In this document: positions 48,551 to 64,000 of the stretch, piece after piece
Numbering within the stretch: position 1 is the stretch's first letter
Layout of the letters: every line of letters begins with the position of its first letter
DNA from: Syngnathus acus
Lineage: Eukaryota; Chordata; Actinopteri; Syngnathiformes; Syngnathidae
Reading direction: 5' to 3'
Assembly (NCBI RefSeq): GCF_901709675.1
Contig: NC_051095.1
Coordinates: 4,461,956 to 4,525,955 of the forward strand
DNA: 64,000 bases
Notes under the pieces: generated by a model
The model's database searches: none
What the model saw: only the letters and a program-made list of their open reading frames with translations
What the model was told of the DNA's origin: nothing
Translations under genes and position numbers: made by a program

Positions 48551-48609
48551 AGACGGGAAAGATTACGACAGCTCTTTGCAAAAATTCGGACATTAGCTAC
48601 ACCGTCGTC

Positions 48610-48924
48610 CGTAGGTGTCAAACTCAAGGCCCGGGGGCCAGATACGGACCGCCACATCATTTTATGTGGCCCGCAAAGACAAATTGTGCATCAACTTGTG
48701 TTGATACTAAAATTGCAAATTGTCTTCACTTTTAAAAAATAGAGCTATTGCTCAATTTTTATTACCATGCATCTTTTTAAAATATCCGTTTTTACTTGTC
48801 TCTGATTTCAAAACTTGTTATTCATCAGTTTGGCGTGTCGTCTATACTGTATATCATATATTAACCGTCATAATGGACTACGATTACGATGCGGCCCACG
48901 ATAAAAATGAGTTTGACACCCCTG
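48610..48924. mobile_element. Non-autonomous repeat with CAGGGGTGTCAAACTC-type ends (copy 2)
   Basis: The left end reads GGTGTCAAACTCAAGGCCCG and the right end GAGTTTGACACCCCTG, an inverted pair (the first four left bases are diverged). The interior has CCGCCACATCATTTTATG.GGCCCGC and ends ATGCGGCCCACGA. This is a very common teleost family, probably hAT-derived. I could not find a clean 8-base target duplication. Confidence 0.8.
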
Positions 48925-49779
48925 CAGTCAGTAATTAGCTGTAGCTGTACACATCTGACGTTCCAACCAAAGCAGATGCTAAGCTAGCACACGCTAGCAT
49001 CCAAATCCTAACAACACACGCGAGGAAGCGAATGAAAGTCAGGCCGTCCTGGCTGACGATGCAACACCGCCCGCCGCTAACAAGGGAGCTCTTCTATTTC
49101 CTTCTCTCTAACAATTAAAGAGCAGGCAGGGAGGGGGGGAGCGCTTATTGATTTCCAATGGCGTTCTCTCAAGTGAGTCCTGGGGTAAGGTGACCATGTC
49201 TACGCTCCACGTGATAAAAAAAACTCGCCAGTCATCAGGTAGGGAGGACGGCGTGACCCCTCCGTTCCAAGTGGCCGGGGAAGGAAAAGACCTCATTGAT
49301 TCAAAATGGCTCCCTTCCAATCTCCATGTCAAAGCAACAGGTGGGTGCATCTTCTATTTTAGCCATTTTTTGTCATTTCACGGACGTATTCCAAGTCTCA
49401 ATGGTTTTTGTAATGTCAACAATTACATAAGATGGGAGAAAAAAAATCCCAAATTGGGCATCACGCCCAGCCAGTGAACGTCGCCAAAAAACATGCGGAA
49501 AAGAGCAAACATGGGCGTGTGGAACACTTTCTGCGTGTTTCCAACAAATCCAAACGAATGGAGGTGTCCGTGTTTTGGCGGCGTTTCAGCGTCCGCCAAA
49601 CAGAAACAGCAACAACCCGCCATGGAGAGCAAATGCCAAATTGCACGCGTGTTAAGCAGCCCCCTTTCGGGACGGGAGGGGGGGTTTGTGCATTTTGTAA
49701 TTATTCTCAGGCCAAGAGCGCGAGCCTTTGGCTTGTTTACCACAAACAGCCTATGATTGCTTTGTAATTATCTCGCACA

Positions 49780-50370
49780 AAATGTAGAATTTGCCGGCAA
49801 GCCCCAAGACCGCTCTGTGCTCATTCCCTTTTTCTGTCCTTTCAAAAGGCGGCGTGCGTTTATCCCCGGGCCCCCGCTTCTATTTCGGGGGAGGTGGGAC
49901 GTTAACGCGACGAGATGACGGGTTAATGAAGCTCGACCGCAAATCGGCCTTGTTGTGGCGCGGCGATCATCAGTCGAGCTTTTGGGAGTGTAACCTTCAC
50001 CCAAAGAGCGCAACGTTTCCCCTCTGTGAGGCTTAATGAGACATTAGCCGCACTAACAAATGGCGGACGAGGACGTGAAAGTGACTTTCCAGGTAAAGGC
50101 CCTTAGCCGCCGTGTAATCAGTCCCCGAGTGCAGCTAAAAGACGGAAAACGACGCACGGTCTGCGTCTCAGCAGCTTGCCGGCGGCTTTTACGGCGGGCC
50201 GCGGCGGGCCCATCGGGCGGCATGTTACATCTTAATATGCCTCAAATAGAACACATAATCTGCTTTTGTTGTCAGCTAGTGGGCCGTGATGCACACAATG
50301 AAGCCCGTTTTAGCCGTTGCGTGGCACGCCGCGATACAGACGCGTCCCGCTTTCAATTTACACCAGGCGA
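49780..50370. promoter_or_regulatory. CpG-rich block, candidate promoter or conserved element
   Basis: One of the richest CpG stretches in the window, with CGCGACGAGATGACGGGTTA, TGGCGCGGCGATCATCAG, TTAGCCGCCGTGTAATCAG and GGCGGGCCGCGGCGGGCCC. It contains a possible start codon and donor (50060-50093). It could be a CpG-island promoter or a GC-rich conserved element. Confidence 0.3.
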
Positions 50371-50741
50371 GCTGGAGTCATTGGGAGTTTAGGGCTCCCC
50401 CTGCAGTCATCAAGTGGAACTGAACGCTAAGCCAGGCGACTTTATTGACGAGCGCGTTTTATATACAACACCTAAAAGCATTTACAAACAGAACTGAAGA
50501 CAAAAGTAGCTAACAGAACACTGGCAACCTTTAAACACGCAAAGTAAATAAATCGATTGAAATCGATTTTAAAAATGCTTAAAATAACTTGTGTAGGAAA
50601 AGAATCGAATTTTTAATCTGGATTTAAATGTATTTGTACTTGAGTCCGTCCTCATCAGTTTGCAATTTGTTCCATTTCAATGCAGCATCACAACAAAATG
50701 CTGCTTCACCATGTTTGCTTTAAAACCCAGTAGGGCACTAC

Positions 50742-50830
50742 TCACCATCGAATATTTTTATTATTTTGATTTATTTTCGATTATTCCATCGATTAATCGA
50801 ATAATTGGATACACACGTTTGGTATCAAAC
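50742..50830. repeat. ATTAATCGAT-family dispersed repeat
   Basis: ATTTTCGATTATTCCATCGA then TTAATCGAATAATTGGATAC parallels the copy at 28520, down to the shared ATAATTGGATAC. Confidence 0.6.
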
Positions 50831-53800
50831 TACTACTGATCTATATCACATGTCCTGAATAACTGAGGATAAGTTCTAAAACAAATCCACAAGCTTATTT
50901 ACAGATTTTGGACGACCCACGAATAGGCTGGGGATCGCTGTATTATCGAGTCCTAAAGAAAAAAAAAACGATGCCGTGTTCTATTGAGAGCAATAAAGAC
51001 ATCCACAGACAGTAGTGGATAGATAGATGGACGTGACCAGCTCTCGCCGGGCCTCCCAGCTCAATTAGCTCAACTCTTCTGCCATTGTTATTTTGTTGTC
51101 TTTTTTTCGCTGAGGGCGAGAATCTTCCAACATCACATTGGCCGCTCTGTCGGCGAGCTGGCGGATGAGTCAGTGCGCTCCTCACATGCTGATTTGCACT
51201 TGACGTGGGTGGGCCGTCTGTACCAGAGGAGCCCCGTGGCGCTCTTTGCGCCACCTGAACCAATTAAGCCGCCTAAACTTCACTTGGAAAAGAAACTCCA
51301 CGAACGAGAGGAACATTTCATTTTTTAAAGGGTTGATTTTGGAAACGATCGTAAAAGCTCCGCCCAGATTTGATAGTGTCGGTGTTGCTCAAGGACGGCC
51401 GCTTCCGATCGGATTTTGGTCGGCTTCCATTTCCTGGAAGTCGACTCCACGATCTAAAATGGCTGACTTCCTGTTCAATTTCAATCCAGCTCCTTGAGAC
51501 TTTTTATGATAGACACGTTCAGCCAATTTCATGTCCATCACTTAAACTGATATTTTTTTTCCAAATCAAATCTTTTCATTATTATCCATGTCTTTCCTCG
51601 CTGATGGTTGAACTGAAATTGAAATGAAATTGAAGCACGTGGCCTTCATTTTAACTAAGTGACCAAATATGGCTCCTTGAGCTTTATTTGACGCATCGTC
51701 TGTTCTTGAAAGAAAGACTGGGAACGCCGAGTACTTTAACAGCCTTTATCCCAAATGTATATGCACTTTTCAAATCTTTCAAATGTTACTTCGGGCCACT
51801 TGGAAGAATTTCCCGCACCTGTGGGAACGTCGAGCTTCAGTCGAGAGCATTTGAGTCCAAACGGCGGCTCAAGGTGGGCTACTCGCGAAATGGAGAGCAT
51901 AAATCATTGACGCCCCCCCCAAACACAGGACATGCTTTCAGGATGTCCTGAAGGAGGAAAGGGGGAAGAGATGGGATGCACACGTGTGTCTCAAAGGCGA
52001 GTGGGGGGGGGTGAAAAAAAAGAGCACTCAATGAAGGTGGGGGCAAAATGAAGTGAAAATGCTTCACCAGCAACAACTCAAGGCCAAAACGGATTTCAGC
52101 AAGCAATGAGGATAAGTTGACGGGAAAAAAGTATGCCGCGTCCTAACTCGGTGACCTACAGACGCCCACCTCCAGCAACCACAAACTACTCAACCACTAA
52201 TGCTTAGTGGTTTCCATAGCGATACTCTGCCTTCTTAATTGAATCTTTCAAAAAGAAAATTCTAGCCAAAATCCTTTTTTCCTGGAATAATTTTGTTTTC
52301 TCAGATTTGTGTGTTTTCTACAGTCTCCACAGAAAATTGTTTTTTCAATCACCAAGCTTTTAGCCTCCAATATTAGTTGAGCACGATGCCGTTTCCATGG
52401 CAACCAACTCAAACGTTTTGCCACTTGACGCACAGTACTGCAGTATTTCCTTGAGAACTTGGTACAGTCCAAAACAGGACTAAAAGGACAAGAAGATTGA
52501 AGGGCTACTGCATAATTATTACAAAATGGGAATTGAAAAGACAAACTTTGATGAGAACGTCACTGATAGCGGCAAAATGAAGCAATCGAGGCCAGTTATT
52601 GGGATTTGTTGTGAGTTTTTTTTCATTCTGGCAGGCGTCCATTTGGTGCAGCCAGCGGGCATCAGCTGGGTAGGAGTTCAGAAAAGCAATTAATCTGCCG
52701 CAGAGGTAATCAAAAGGAACACCTTGGTAGGGGGTGGGGGTGGGATGGAGGGGGAGTCGCCGGCTGGGGCGTGTCGGATGGGGATGCGATAGTTTCCGCG
52801 CCGCCATCAAAAAGGCCCGCCGCTGATAACGCTTCATTGTGTCATTCGAAGTTTTGCCAGAGTGTTTTTTTGCCTCCCGGTGAGAAGGCGAGGATGCTTC
52901 ACGCCGCCACCGTCGCCTTTCATCTCGGGATTCCGCCAGGGATCAACAGATTGTCGAGTGGAAGGTGCTTTTTTTTTTTTTTTTGCCTCTCAACACAATC
53001 ACAGGCAAACAGAAAGCAGAAACAAGAAAGCTTCACATCGCAATCCCGCTTAGCTTAATGCTAACAAATAATGTAAAACACCATTGACATGTTAACAGTT
53101 AGCATCAACAATCATGGTTTTCAGAGCAACTTATATTTGAATACAAACGGTGGGGCAACACACTGAGACATAATGTAACAATACTCAGAGGCACATATTC
53201 TTTATCCTCTCGAACTTCTTTGGTTGTGTCTCAATGATTATACTGCCAAGATTGGCACACCAGAAATTCAATATAATAATAAGTTTAATATCATAAAGTG
53301 TTAGTTTTCCTTATTATAAGAAAAACAATTCCTCTGTGGGCGGCTAGATTGAACTGATGGCATTTCCATTCATTTCAGTGGAGGGGAATTGAGATAAGAG
53401 TATGGATTAAACTTGTATCTCAAGACACCGCCGTTATTCTTACTAGTGGGTGAGTCTTCTGTTTCTTAAGCTATTCATGTTCCATTGTTTGTTTTTGTTT
53501 TCAGCAATTCCCAGCTTTTGACGACAACATGTTGCAGCCAGACGGCGAGCAGGTCAACAGCGACGACACTTCCAGCAAGTCTCAATTAGATCATTATCCA
53601 TCCGTATCTCGGCAATATGTCGCTGCTCATTAAAGCGTTGCGTGGCGTTCGCCGAGCGTACGCTTGTTGATGAGCAAGGGCAAAAGTCAGACGGAAGGAA
53701 AAAAAACAACATTCTCCTGAAGCCATGAAGCAAAGTTTGCCGATGGCGCGGGAGATAACGCGGCCTCCCAAATGTCGTTCTTCTTATCTGTTCTGCCAGC

Positions 53801-55838
53801 CATCTTGAAGGCAGTCGACGCTCACACACACTCGCGCGCACACCCGTGCACGTAAATCAATGGCCGCTCCACCATGTGCTATCACGGGCCGACCAGACGA
53901 ATAGAAAGGATGCAGAAAGTGGGCCAAGCAATACTCGGATCAATTTTGTGCTACGCGTTGCATTTGACTACTTAGTCACCTCCCAAATGTCATTAGCGAC
54001 AATCACATGGTTGCAACTTACAGTTTTCCAATACTTCCAAAACACTACTTTTACACTTTGTTGATCGCAATTACACATTTTTATACAGTTGAATTTGTCG
54101 TGCCACCACTTATTGAGAGGAATCTTATTGCTACCCCAATTTCTGACAGGGTAGCGATCTAAGAGCCGAAATTGTTTCAGGGCTGTTGAGGACTGAAACT
54201 TTCAGCACCATGGACAGCAGCCCCAGAGAAAGAACGAAAGAAGCTGATGTTAATTAGGCATCGTGCTCCCGCCATGCCCACAAAGTGAAGGCGTGTGCCC
54301 CGAAAAGTGCTCACGGGTCCACACACGCACACACACACACACACAGTCCAAAGTCATTCATGTCTGTATGTGCGAGTGAATAATGCAGCGCCTTTTTAGC
54401 CAGCGCTCAAGCATGAGTGGCTAATGTGGCCACAAGGACGGCCTCTGTCAACATTTGCCTTTACTTGCTTCCTATTTATTTATTTACCCACCCAGTTGGA
54501 TTTAGGGTTGGGGGGTGTGGGGGGTTTTCGGAGGCGGGTAAGGGTGAACAACATGGATGAGATGACCTGCTTACTTCAATTCATCGACTGTAATGTCGAT
54601 TTATTGGGCCAAACACAAAAAGTTCAAATCAAAACTCGGGACCACAAACAACATCACTGATATCATATTTTTTACACTATTGAGTCTGTGATTAGAAATA
54701 TTCTCTCTCAGTATTTTTATTCGTCAATACAGCTAATTTTCAAACTTAGCTTAGTGTGTGACGTCATGCATGCTGTGATCATGACGTCTCCGATCCGCTT
54801 CAAACAACAAAGCATATGAGGAATAGTTTTTCAGCTTGTATTTTATGTTATGTTACTTTGTACATATTGTATTGTATACATACACGGACTGTATATATAT
54901 TGGTTCTTATGTATTTTTTTTTTCAAGTTATGATATTAGTAGCCTTGATGGGATGCATTCTTAGCATTCGTGTTGCATTCACACTAATGCTAAGGTTCAG
55001 TGTGCTTTATAGTCTACCGAACACAAAAAGACAGTTCTTTTATTGAGCGGCAGCTTGGCAACATTTTAAAGTCATTTCAAGAGTGGAATTAAAGAATAAA
55101 AGGACATTACAGTGTTAAATTAAAAATATATACAAAGGACTTTGAGACATAAGCATGCTTTGAAGTTGCTTTTTGTAGACATTAGCAGTTTTTCAATTCA
55201 AGAAAAAATGGATTTGTTGTGTGAGCGTAGCCCAAAAACACAATGAGTGCAACAAGTAGTTGACAATCGTCCCACCTTTGCATATGTACTTGCTTTGTTT
55301 GCTATATAGTTGCCGGAATAAGACACCCATTAAAGTATCTTTTTGCTTCTCTTTAATGTTGAGGTTAAAAAATGGAGTTTCCTGGACTAACTTTACGCAC
55401 TGAGATGTTAAATGGACATTTTGGCTGACAATGCTAAATAGCTGCATTTGAATATTGTAAGTTAGCGCAAATGAGAACTTCAAAAGGGGGCTGAAAGTGA
55501 AACCTGGCAACCAACAAGTTGCACTCACACGAGCCATGAACATGGCAACCTGACCAATATTCACGTCGCCCGGATTGGGATTGCTCTTTTTTTTTCTTCC
55601 TCTTCACTGCATCTTAAATATTGACTCGGTTCTTCAAAGCACGCATTTAATTATTTTTTTTAAGAAGAAGAAGAGCAGTCGTTGGCAAAGTTTAATAGAT
55701 TTTAAAAAAAGGAACATAGCTGGAGTTAATTAAAATGATTAATTCAGGTGTGCCTCACAAGAACAAGTGCCTATTTTTATGAATTTGTTTCACTTCACGA
55801 GATTTTAGCTTCCATTCCACTACAAAATCTATTCAAGC
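50831..55838. other. Intergenic, one exon-like segment
   Basis: Unique and moderately AT-rich. A G-run lies at 52005-52013 and a T-run at 52970-52984. An acceptor-led open segment at 53505-53633 is the only coding-like piece. 54650-55060 is AT-rich. No gene can be assembled. Confidence 0.4.
54320..54344. repeat. (AC)n microsatellite
   Basis: AC dinucleotide run with one CG interruption. The surrounding sequence is not repetitive. Confidence 0.9.
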
Positions 55839-56160
55839 GTGTGTCAGACTCAGCGGCATCATGCCGGAGTGTCCTACCTGCTCGCAGCGGCTCTCCCACG
55901 TGAGGCTGACCGGTTCGTCGTCGCTCCGGCGGACCCGGGTGTCCATTTTACTCGCCAGGAGCGTCAGGGTGGGCGATCCTCGAGATCGGATTCCGGTCGA
56001 CACAGCTGCGACGAGTTCTTCCAGCCGGCCTGTCTGGCTGCGGACGGAACCGTGCGGATGCAGGAGAGGCGACGAGCTCCGCCGGAATCCTCAGTCAGTC
56101 ACATGGTGTGCTTCCCCACCCTCACTTCCCACTTCCCAAATAAAATGAAATAAAAATGAT
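55839..56160. other. CpG-rich island with overlapping open frames
   Basis: A sharply bounded, CpG-dense 300-base block between AT-rich flanks. Two plus-strand frames (55839-56153, 55861-56148) and one minus-strand frame stay open through it. A string of AATAAA-like signals (56139-56155) follows directly on the plus strand. I recognise no protein family in any frame. It could be an exon, a retrocopy scrap or a CpG islet. Confidence 0.35.
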
Positions 56161-56739
56161 TAATAGCGCAAGGTGGATACAACGATTCTAAAAACTTTTT
56201 GGACATTTTAATTGTTTTAAAATTTCCCTCTTCCTATTCTGTGATGTTTTAGTTGAGTGACATGTGTAAAACTGCAAATAATTAAATAACTAAAACTTAC
56301 GCAGTCGTCAACTTATTGTATACTATTCAATACGTAATTTGTTGTGATTAGCTAAAGTTGCCTCGTATCTCGGGGTTGCAGCGCCACCTGTCGTTCTGGC
56401 ATGCGTCTCATACATTAATGGCAATGTAATGGCGTTTCTTGCAACAATATATTTGCGTATTTTAGCACCAGTGACGTATGAGTGCGCTGACTTGTGCGTT
56501 TTTGAGCTACGAGCCATTGCTTTGTGATGCGAGCCAACAGTTACAAGCAGGATCCAAATTGGAGAGCCGAGCTGACACACTTTCAGCTGTTTTGAGAAAA
56601 GGACAGCTCCAAGAAGATGGGCGAGATAATTTTACATTTAAAAGCAAATAAATTAATCCTAAAATGCACGAGTGAAGTGGGTGCAAAAGTGGACTCTGTC
56701 CCATGAGCTCCAACAACGGCACCAATTTGCCGGTCATAT
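56161..56739. other. Intergenic, no gene seen
   Basis: Unique AT-rich sequence with a CTCF-like core on the minus strand at 56381-56394. Confidence 0.45.
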
Positions 56740-57160
56740 TAAAAAAATCATTGTCCTATTTAAATTCCAGGTTGGAGACTGTTTGCTTTAGATAAGACAC
56801 CAGGGAGAACAATTTATGTGTTCTTCCATTGAAGTTCAAGTTCAGTGCCACCAGGCTTTAATTTCCTGGCCAAAAGTGACTTGAAGAAGAAAATGTTTGC
56901 ATACCGGGACATCTGACTGTCATACGCATAGCTGTGAAAAGAAAGACTTTTTTTTTTTTTTTTAAGGGGAAACCAGGGGCAGCAAATACAAAAAACAGAA
57001 GGAGCCCTAACATTGAACCCTGTGGAACACCGTGAAGAGTGGGACTAAGGCCAACACAAAATGTCCTGCAAAATCTGACTGGAGAACCTCCATGACATTA
57101 TAGTCATTCCCCAAATATTTCAACAATATGTGCCGCACTTGTTCCTGATTTTTTTCTTTT
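56740..57160 (-). mobile_element. Degenerate non-LTR retrotransposon (LINE) reverse transcriptase fragment
   Basis: On the minus strand, near 57055-56990, the sequence reads LHGVPQGSMLGLLLFFVF. This is the reverse transcriptase motif usually seen as GVPQGSVLGPLLF in CR1/L2/Rex-type LINEs. Past a long A-run (57 kb side of 56,950) the phrase FHSYAYDSQM follows, corresponding to the catalytic FHxYADDTQ with one active-site Asp changed to Tyr. Further on, TVSNLEF resembles the downstream VRNLGVIF region, with stops. The piece is dead: frameshifts, stops and the broken catalytic box. Clade assignment is uncertain. No ends or target duplication are visible. Confidence 0.7.
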
Positions 57161-59189
57161 TTAATAAAAGGCAGCTTTGAAGACTAAATAAGAGAATGTT
57201 ACTATTATTCAGTGTTTTCAGTCACTTTCTGTTCTTCCTGTTGAATGCATTACAAGCAAGATAATATTAGCACAGGTGCTATAATTCACAATCATTTGCC
57301 ATGTTTATTGTAATTCCAGGTTTCAAAAGTATTCGTGGTATCGGTATGGCTGAGTACTCAAGACCGAATACTATTTGCTGTAGTATATACGGTCCGCCGC
57401 GATGGTCCTGTTATGGCAGCGGAAGAAAAGTAAGCGTCACCTTATCCGCCGTAGAGAAATGTTATCTTCCCGGCGCCGTAGAGATTAATTTAAAGATAGC
57501 CGAGCGGTGTCATACGCTTTCGCAGCGCGTCAGGGGAGGGCCAAGGTGGCGAGCGTACGACACGGCTCAGCTCATTTGATACATGCATCTTGTGTTTCCT
57601 CTCTCCGAGCTGTCTCGTTTTCTGCCCGGCCACGCGTGAAAGCTTCTCACTGAATCAAATCAACAGCCGCAGACACTTTGGTGACAATACGTCCGTCCGT
57701 GAGGCTATGATGCTCCTGCGATGAGGCAAACGGGGTCAAAGTTCACCGGGAATAAATGAGGTCGAATCGCTAGGGCCTCGTGCCTCGGCGCCATTCCTAC
57801 GGGCCGCCTCGCCATCCATCAAGGCTAACCCGGCCTTCGTGTGCACCCGCGTCGCTTGCCCGGGCGGAGACGTCGCTGTCGTAGGCGGCGTGATGGAATT
57901 GTTCCCTCGTACCCTGACCGGAGGGGCTATTACTTCAAATTAGCATACAAATTCAAACCGGGACAGATGGATTTGTCACATTCCCGTCGCCATTTTCCCC
58001 AAAAAGATTGGCTGTGCTGTGTGCGGAAAGATGGGAGATAAGACACCTGGCTCGGACGAGGAGAAAAAAAAAGAAAGCAAGGAAAGAAAAACCTGAGGAG
58101 GAACAGCGGGTGGGTGGTTGGATGGACTTCCCAGAACGCTGAGGTGTGCTGCAATAAAAGTTTCCTGCCTGCAGTCATCAAATGATGATGAGGCGCCGGA
58201 CGGCCAGGATGGACTCCGGGGGTGGCGGCGGATTGGAGCCGCTCATTCACACACTGCCCGCCCGCTGTGGCTTTGGGTAAAGTTAGTGAAACGGCGCTCG
58301 GGCAGGTTAGCTCCCATTTTGGCTCACGACACAAAATTAAAATAGTTGTGTTGTTATATTGAACAATATCAGCTGTGTAATTTACACTGCAATTCGTCAC
58401 TTGCCACTAGATGGCGCAAATTATCCTTTCACTTGATGCACATGCAAAATGACGTCGAAGGAGCCTTTCTTATTTATTGAATGTCATTCGATAGGGGCAG
58501 GTGTACCTAATAAAGTGGCTTCTGAAGAGGTTTAAGCCAATGCTTTCTATTACAAGGAGAGGAAATCACTTTTGTGTGCACGAGTGTGTGCGACTCAGTT
58601 CAAAACACAAGTTGGCTCCGTAACGATTTTCATTTATAATTATAGCAGCCGGAATCGATGGGAAGTATCGAGCCTGAAAAAGTGTTCTTACCTCAGGATC
58701 AATTCCATATAATTTCCAGATCAGTGCCGACTAATGGCCTTTCTATTGGCTTCACTTTGGGAGGGATGACTCTCACTCTTTTTCGCTTTCTTGCTGGCAA
58801 AGCGCCACCCGCTTTTTGGAACAATGCAACAAAAAAAAATAAAACACATGCTAACCTCTTCAATTAGCACCTTGAAAGGCTTTTTCACACAAGTTGACGC
58901 AGATTGAGTCATACTCTCGTTCTCGCTCGTTGGCATATTTTTGACAGGGTACCATTATAGCCGACTTTAAAAAAACAGAAGCATAGTAGGCTTAATTGCT
59001 CATCATTACCAGAAATTTTTTTTTTTCCAAAAAGCGTATTTAAGCTTTTCGTAAGCCATAGCGAATTGATCTTAAAAGTTAAATACAACTGAAATGCGCT
59101 TAGGAAGTGATTCTGTCACATACCACTAGAGGGAGCCGAGTGACATCTTACATTTTAAAGGTCTGTGACTAAATTACAGACACTCTGGG
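57161..59189. other. Intergenic between LINE fossil and helicase 3' end
   Basis: 57400-58000 is CpG-rich with TAAT cores (GAGATTAATTTAAAGATAGC). CTCF-like cores on the plus strand are at 58404-58417 and 59123-59136. The 156-codon minus-strand frame at 57930-58400 resembles nothing known. Confidence 0.45.
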
Positions 59190-59335
59190 TTGTTTTATAC
59201 CAAAATTCATGTTTATTACGTGGAAGAGGCGTACATGTGACAGCAATCCAATTCTCAAAATAGATGAGCGGCGGATGCGAGACCTGACGAGATGGGAACT
59301 GTACCGGATGAAAGCCAATCTCGAGTTTCTTTTCT
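59190..59335 (-). other. 3' UTR and polyadenylation signal of the DHX15-like gene
   Basis: On the minus strand, the region after the TGA has a canonical AATAAA at 59217-59212, about 120 bases past the stop, in CACGTAATAAACATG. Cleavage would be expected near 59,190-59,200. The UTR end is therefore inferred, but no other AATAAA lies between the stop and this one. The resulting UTR is very short. Confidence 0.6.
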
Positions 59336-63988
<4,653 letters not shown>

Positions 63989-64000
63989 TTATATTTGCAA

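Noticed and set aside
55193-55564. 123-codon minus-strand frame, AT-rich
   Set aside because: Composition matches the AT-rich flank, with no motif of a reverse transcriptase or other protein.
57930-58400. 156-codon minus-strand frame
   Set aside because: No recognisable domain, with A-run-derived Phe stretch. Looks accidental in a CpG-rich block.
1-59190. CRISPR arrays, operons or a defence/mobile gene system
   Set aside because: The composition, introns and repeats are those of a vertebrate. No direct-repeat/spacer pattern and no adjacent co-directed genes are present.
1-59190. Known microRNA or tRNA genes
   Set aside because: I looked for common vertebrate mature microRNA seeds and tRNA B boxes by eye and found none. 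A covariance-model scan could still find some.

Overview
The window looks like nuclear DNA of a bony fish, probably a spiny-rayed (percomorph) teleost. It has spliced genes with short GT-AG introns, many CA/TA microsatellites and homopolymers, and repeat families I know from teleost genomes. These include the 'gtgtcaaactcaaggcccg' element, the 'ctataagtcgcacc' MITE, 'tcctcgagggc', 'gcgataaacgaggg', ATTAATCGATTA repeats and a non-LTR reverse transcriptase fossil. I see nothing prokaryotic: no operons, no ribosome-binding-site-led genes, no CRISPR. The species cannot be named from the sequence.

The only gene I can support is at the right edge, on the minus strand (59,336-63,916). Eight exons join without a frame break into 372 codons plus a stop. 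They are the C-terminal half of a DEAH-box RNA helicase of the DHX15/Prp43 type: helicase motifs V and VI, winged helix, ratchet domain and OB-fold. The start of the gene lies beyond position 64,000. The protein differs from the near-invariant vertebrate DHX15 at many positions, so it is more likely a diverged paralogue than the canonical gene. The 3' UTR is very short, with a polyadenylation signal at 59,212-59,217.

The remaining 59 kb (1 to about 59,190) has no convincing protein-coding gene. Its open frames are short, unrelated to families I know, and often cross homopolymers. It reads as a gene desert made of two materials. The first is moderately GC-rich, CpG-tolerant blocks dense in homeodomain, POU, SOX and nuclear-receptor-like motifs (TAATTA, ATTAAT, ATTTGTAT, CCATTGT), strongest around 9.8-10.2, 17.0-19.4, 21.6-23.4, 30.6-31.1, 45.4-45.8 and 49.8-50.4 kb. 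These resemble the conserved non-coding elements that surround developmental regulator genes. The second is AT-rich spacer with dispersed repeats, MITEs, tandem duplications and microsatellites.

Taken together, the window may be part of a regulatory landscape for a gene outside it, with the DHX15-like helicase as neighbour. CTCF-like core motifs support a domain edge near 56-58 kb: the four from 43 to 56 kb point left and the three from 58 to 62 kb point right. Two isolated coding-like segments (50,060-50,092 with 53,505-53,633, and the CpG-rich island at 55,849-56,153) are the best candidates for an undescribed transcript, but the evidence is weak. I found no clear new molecular system.
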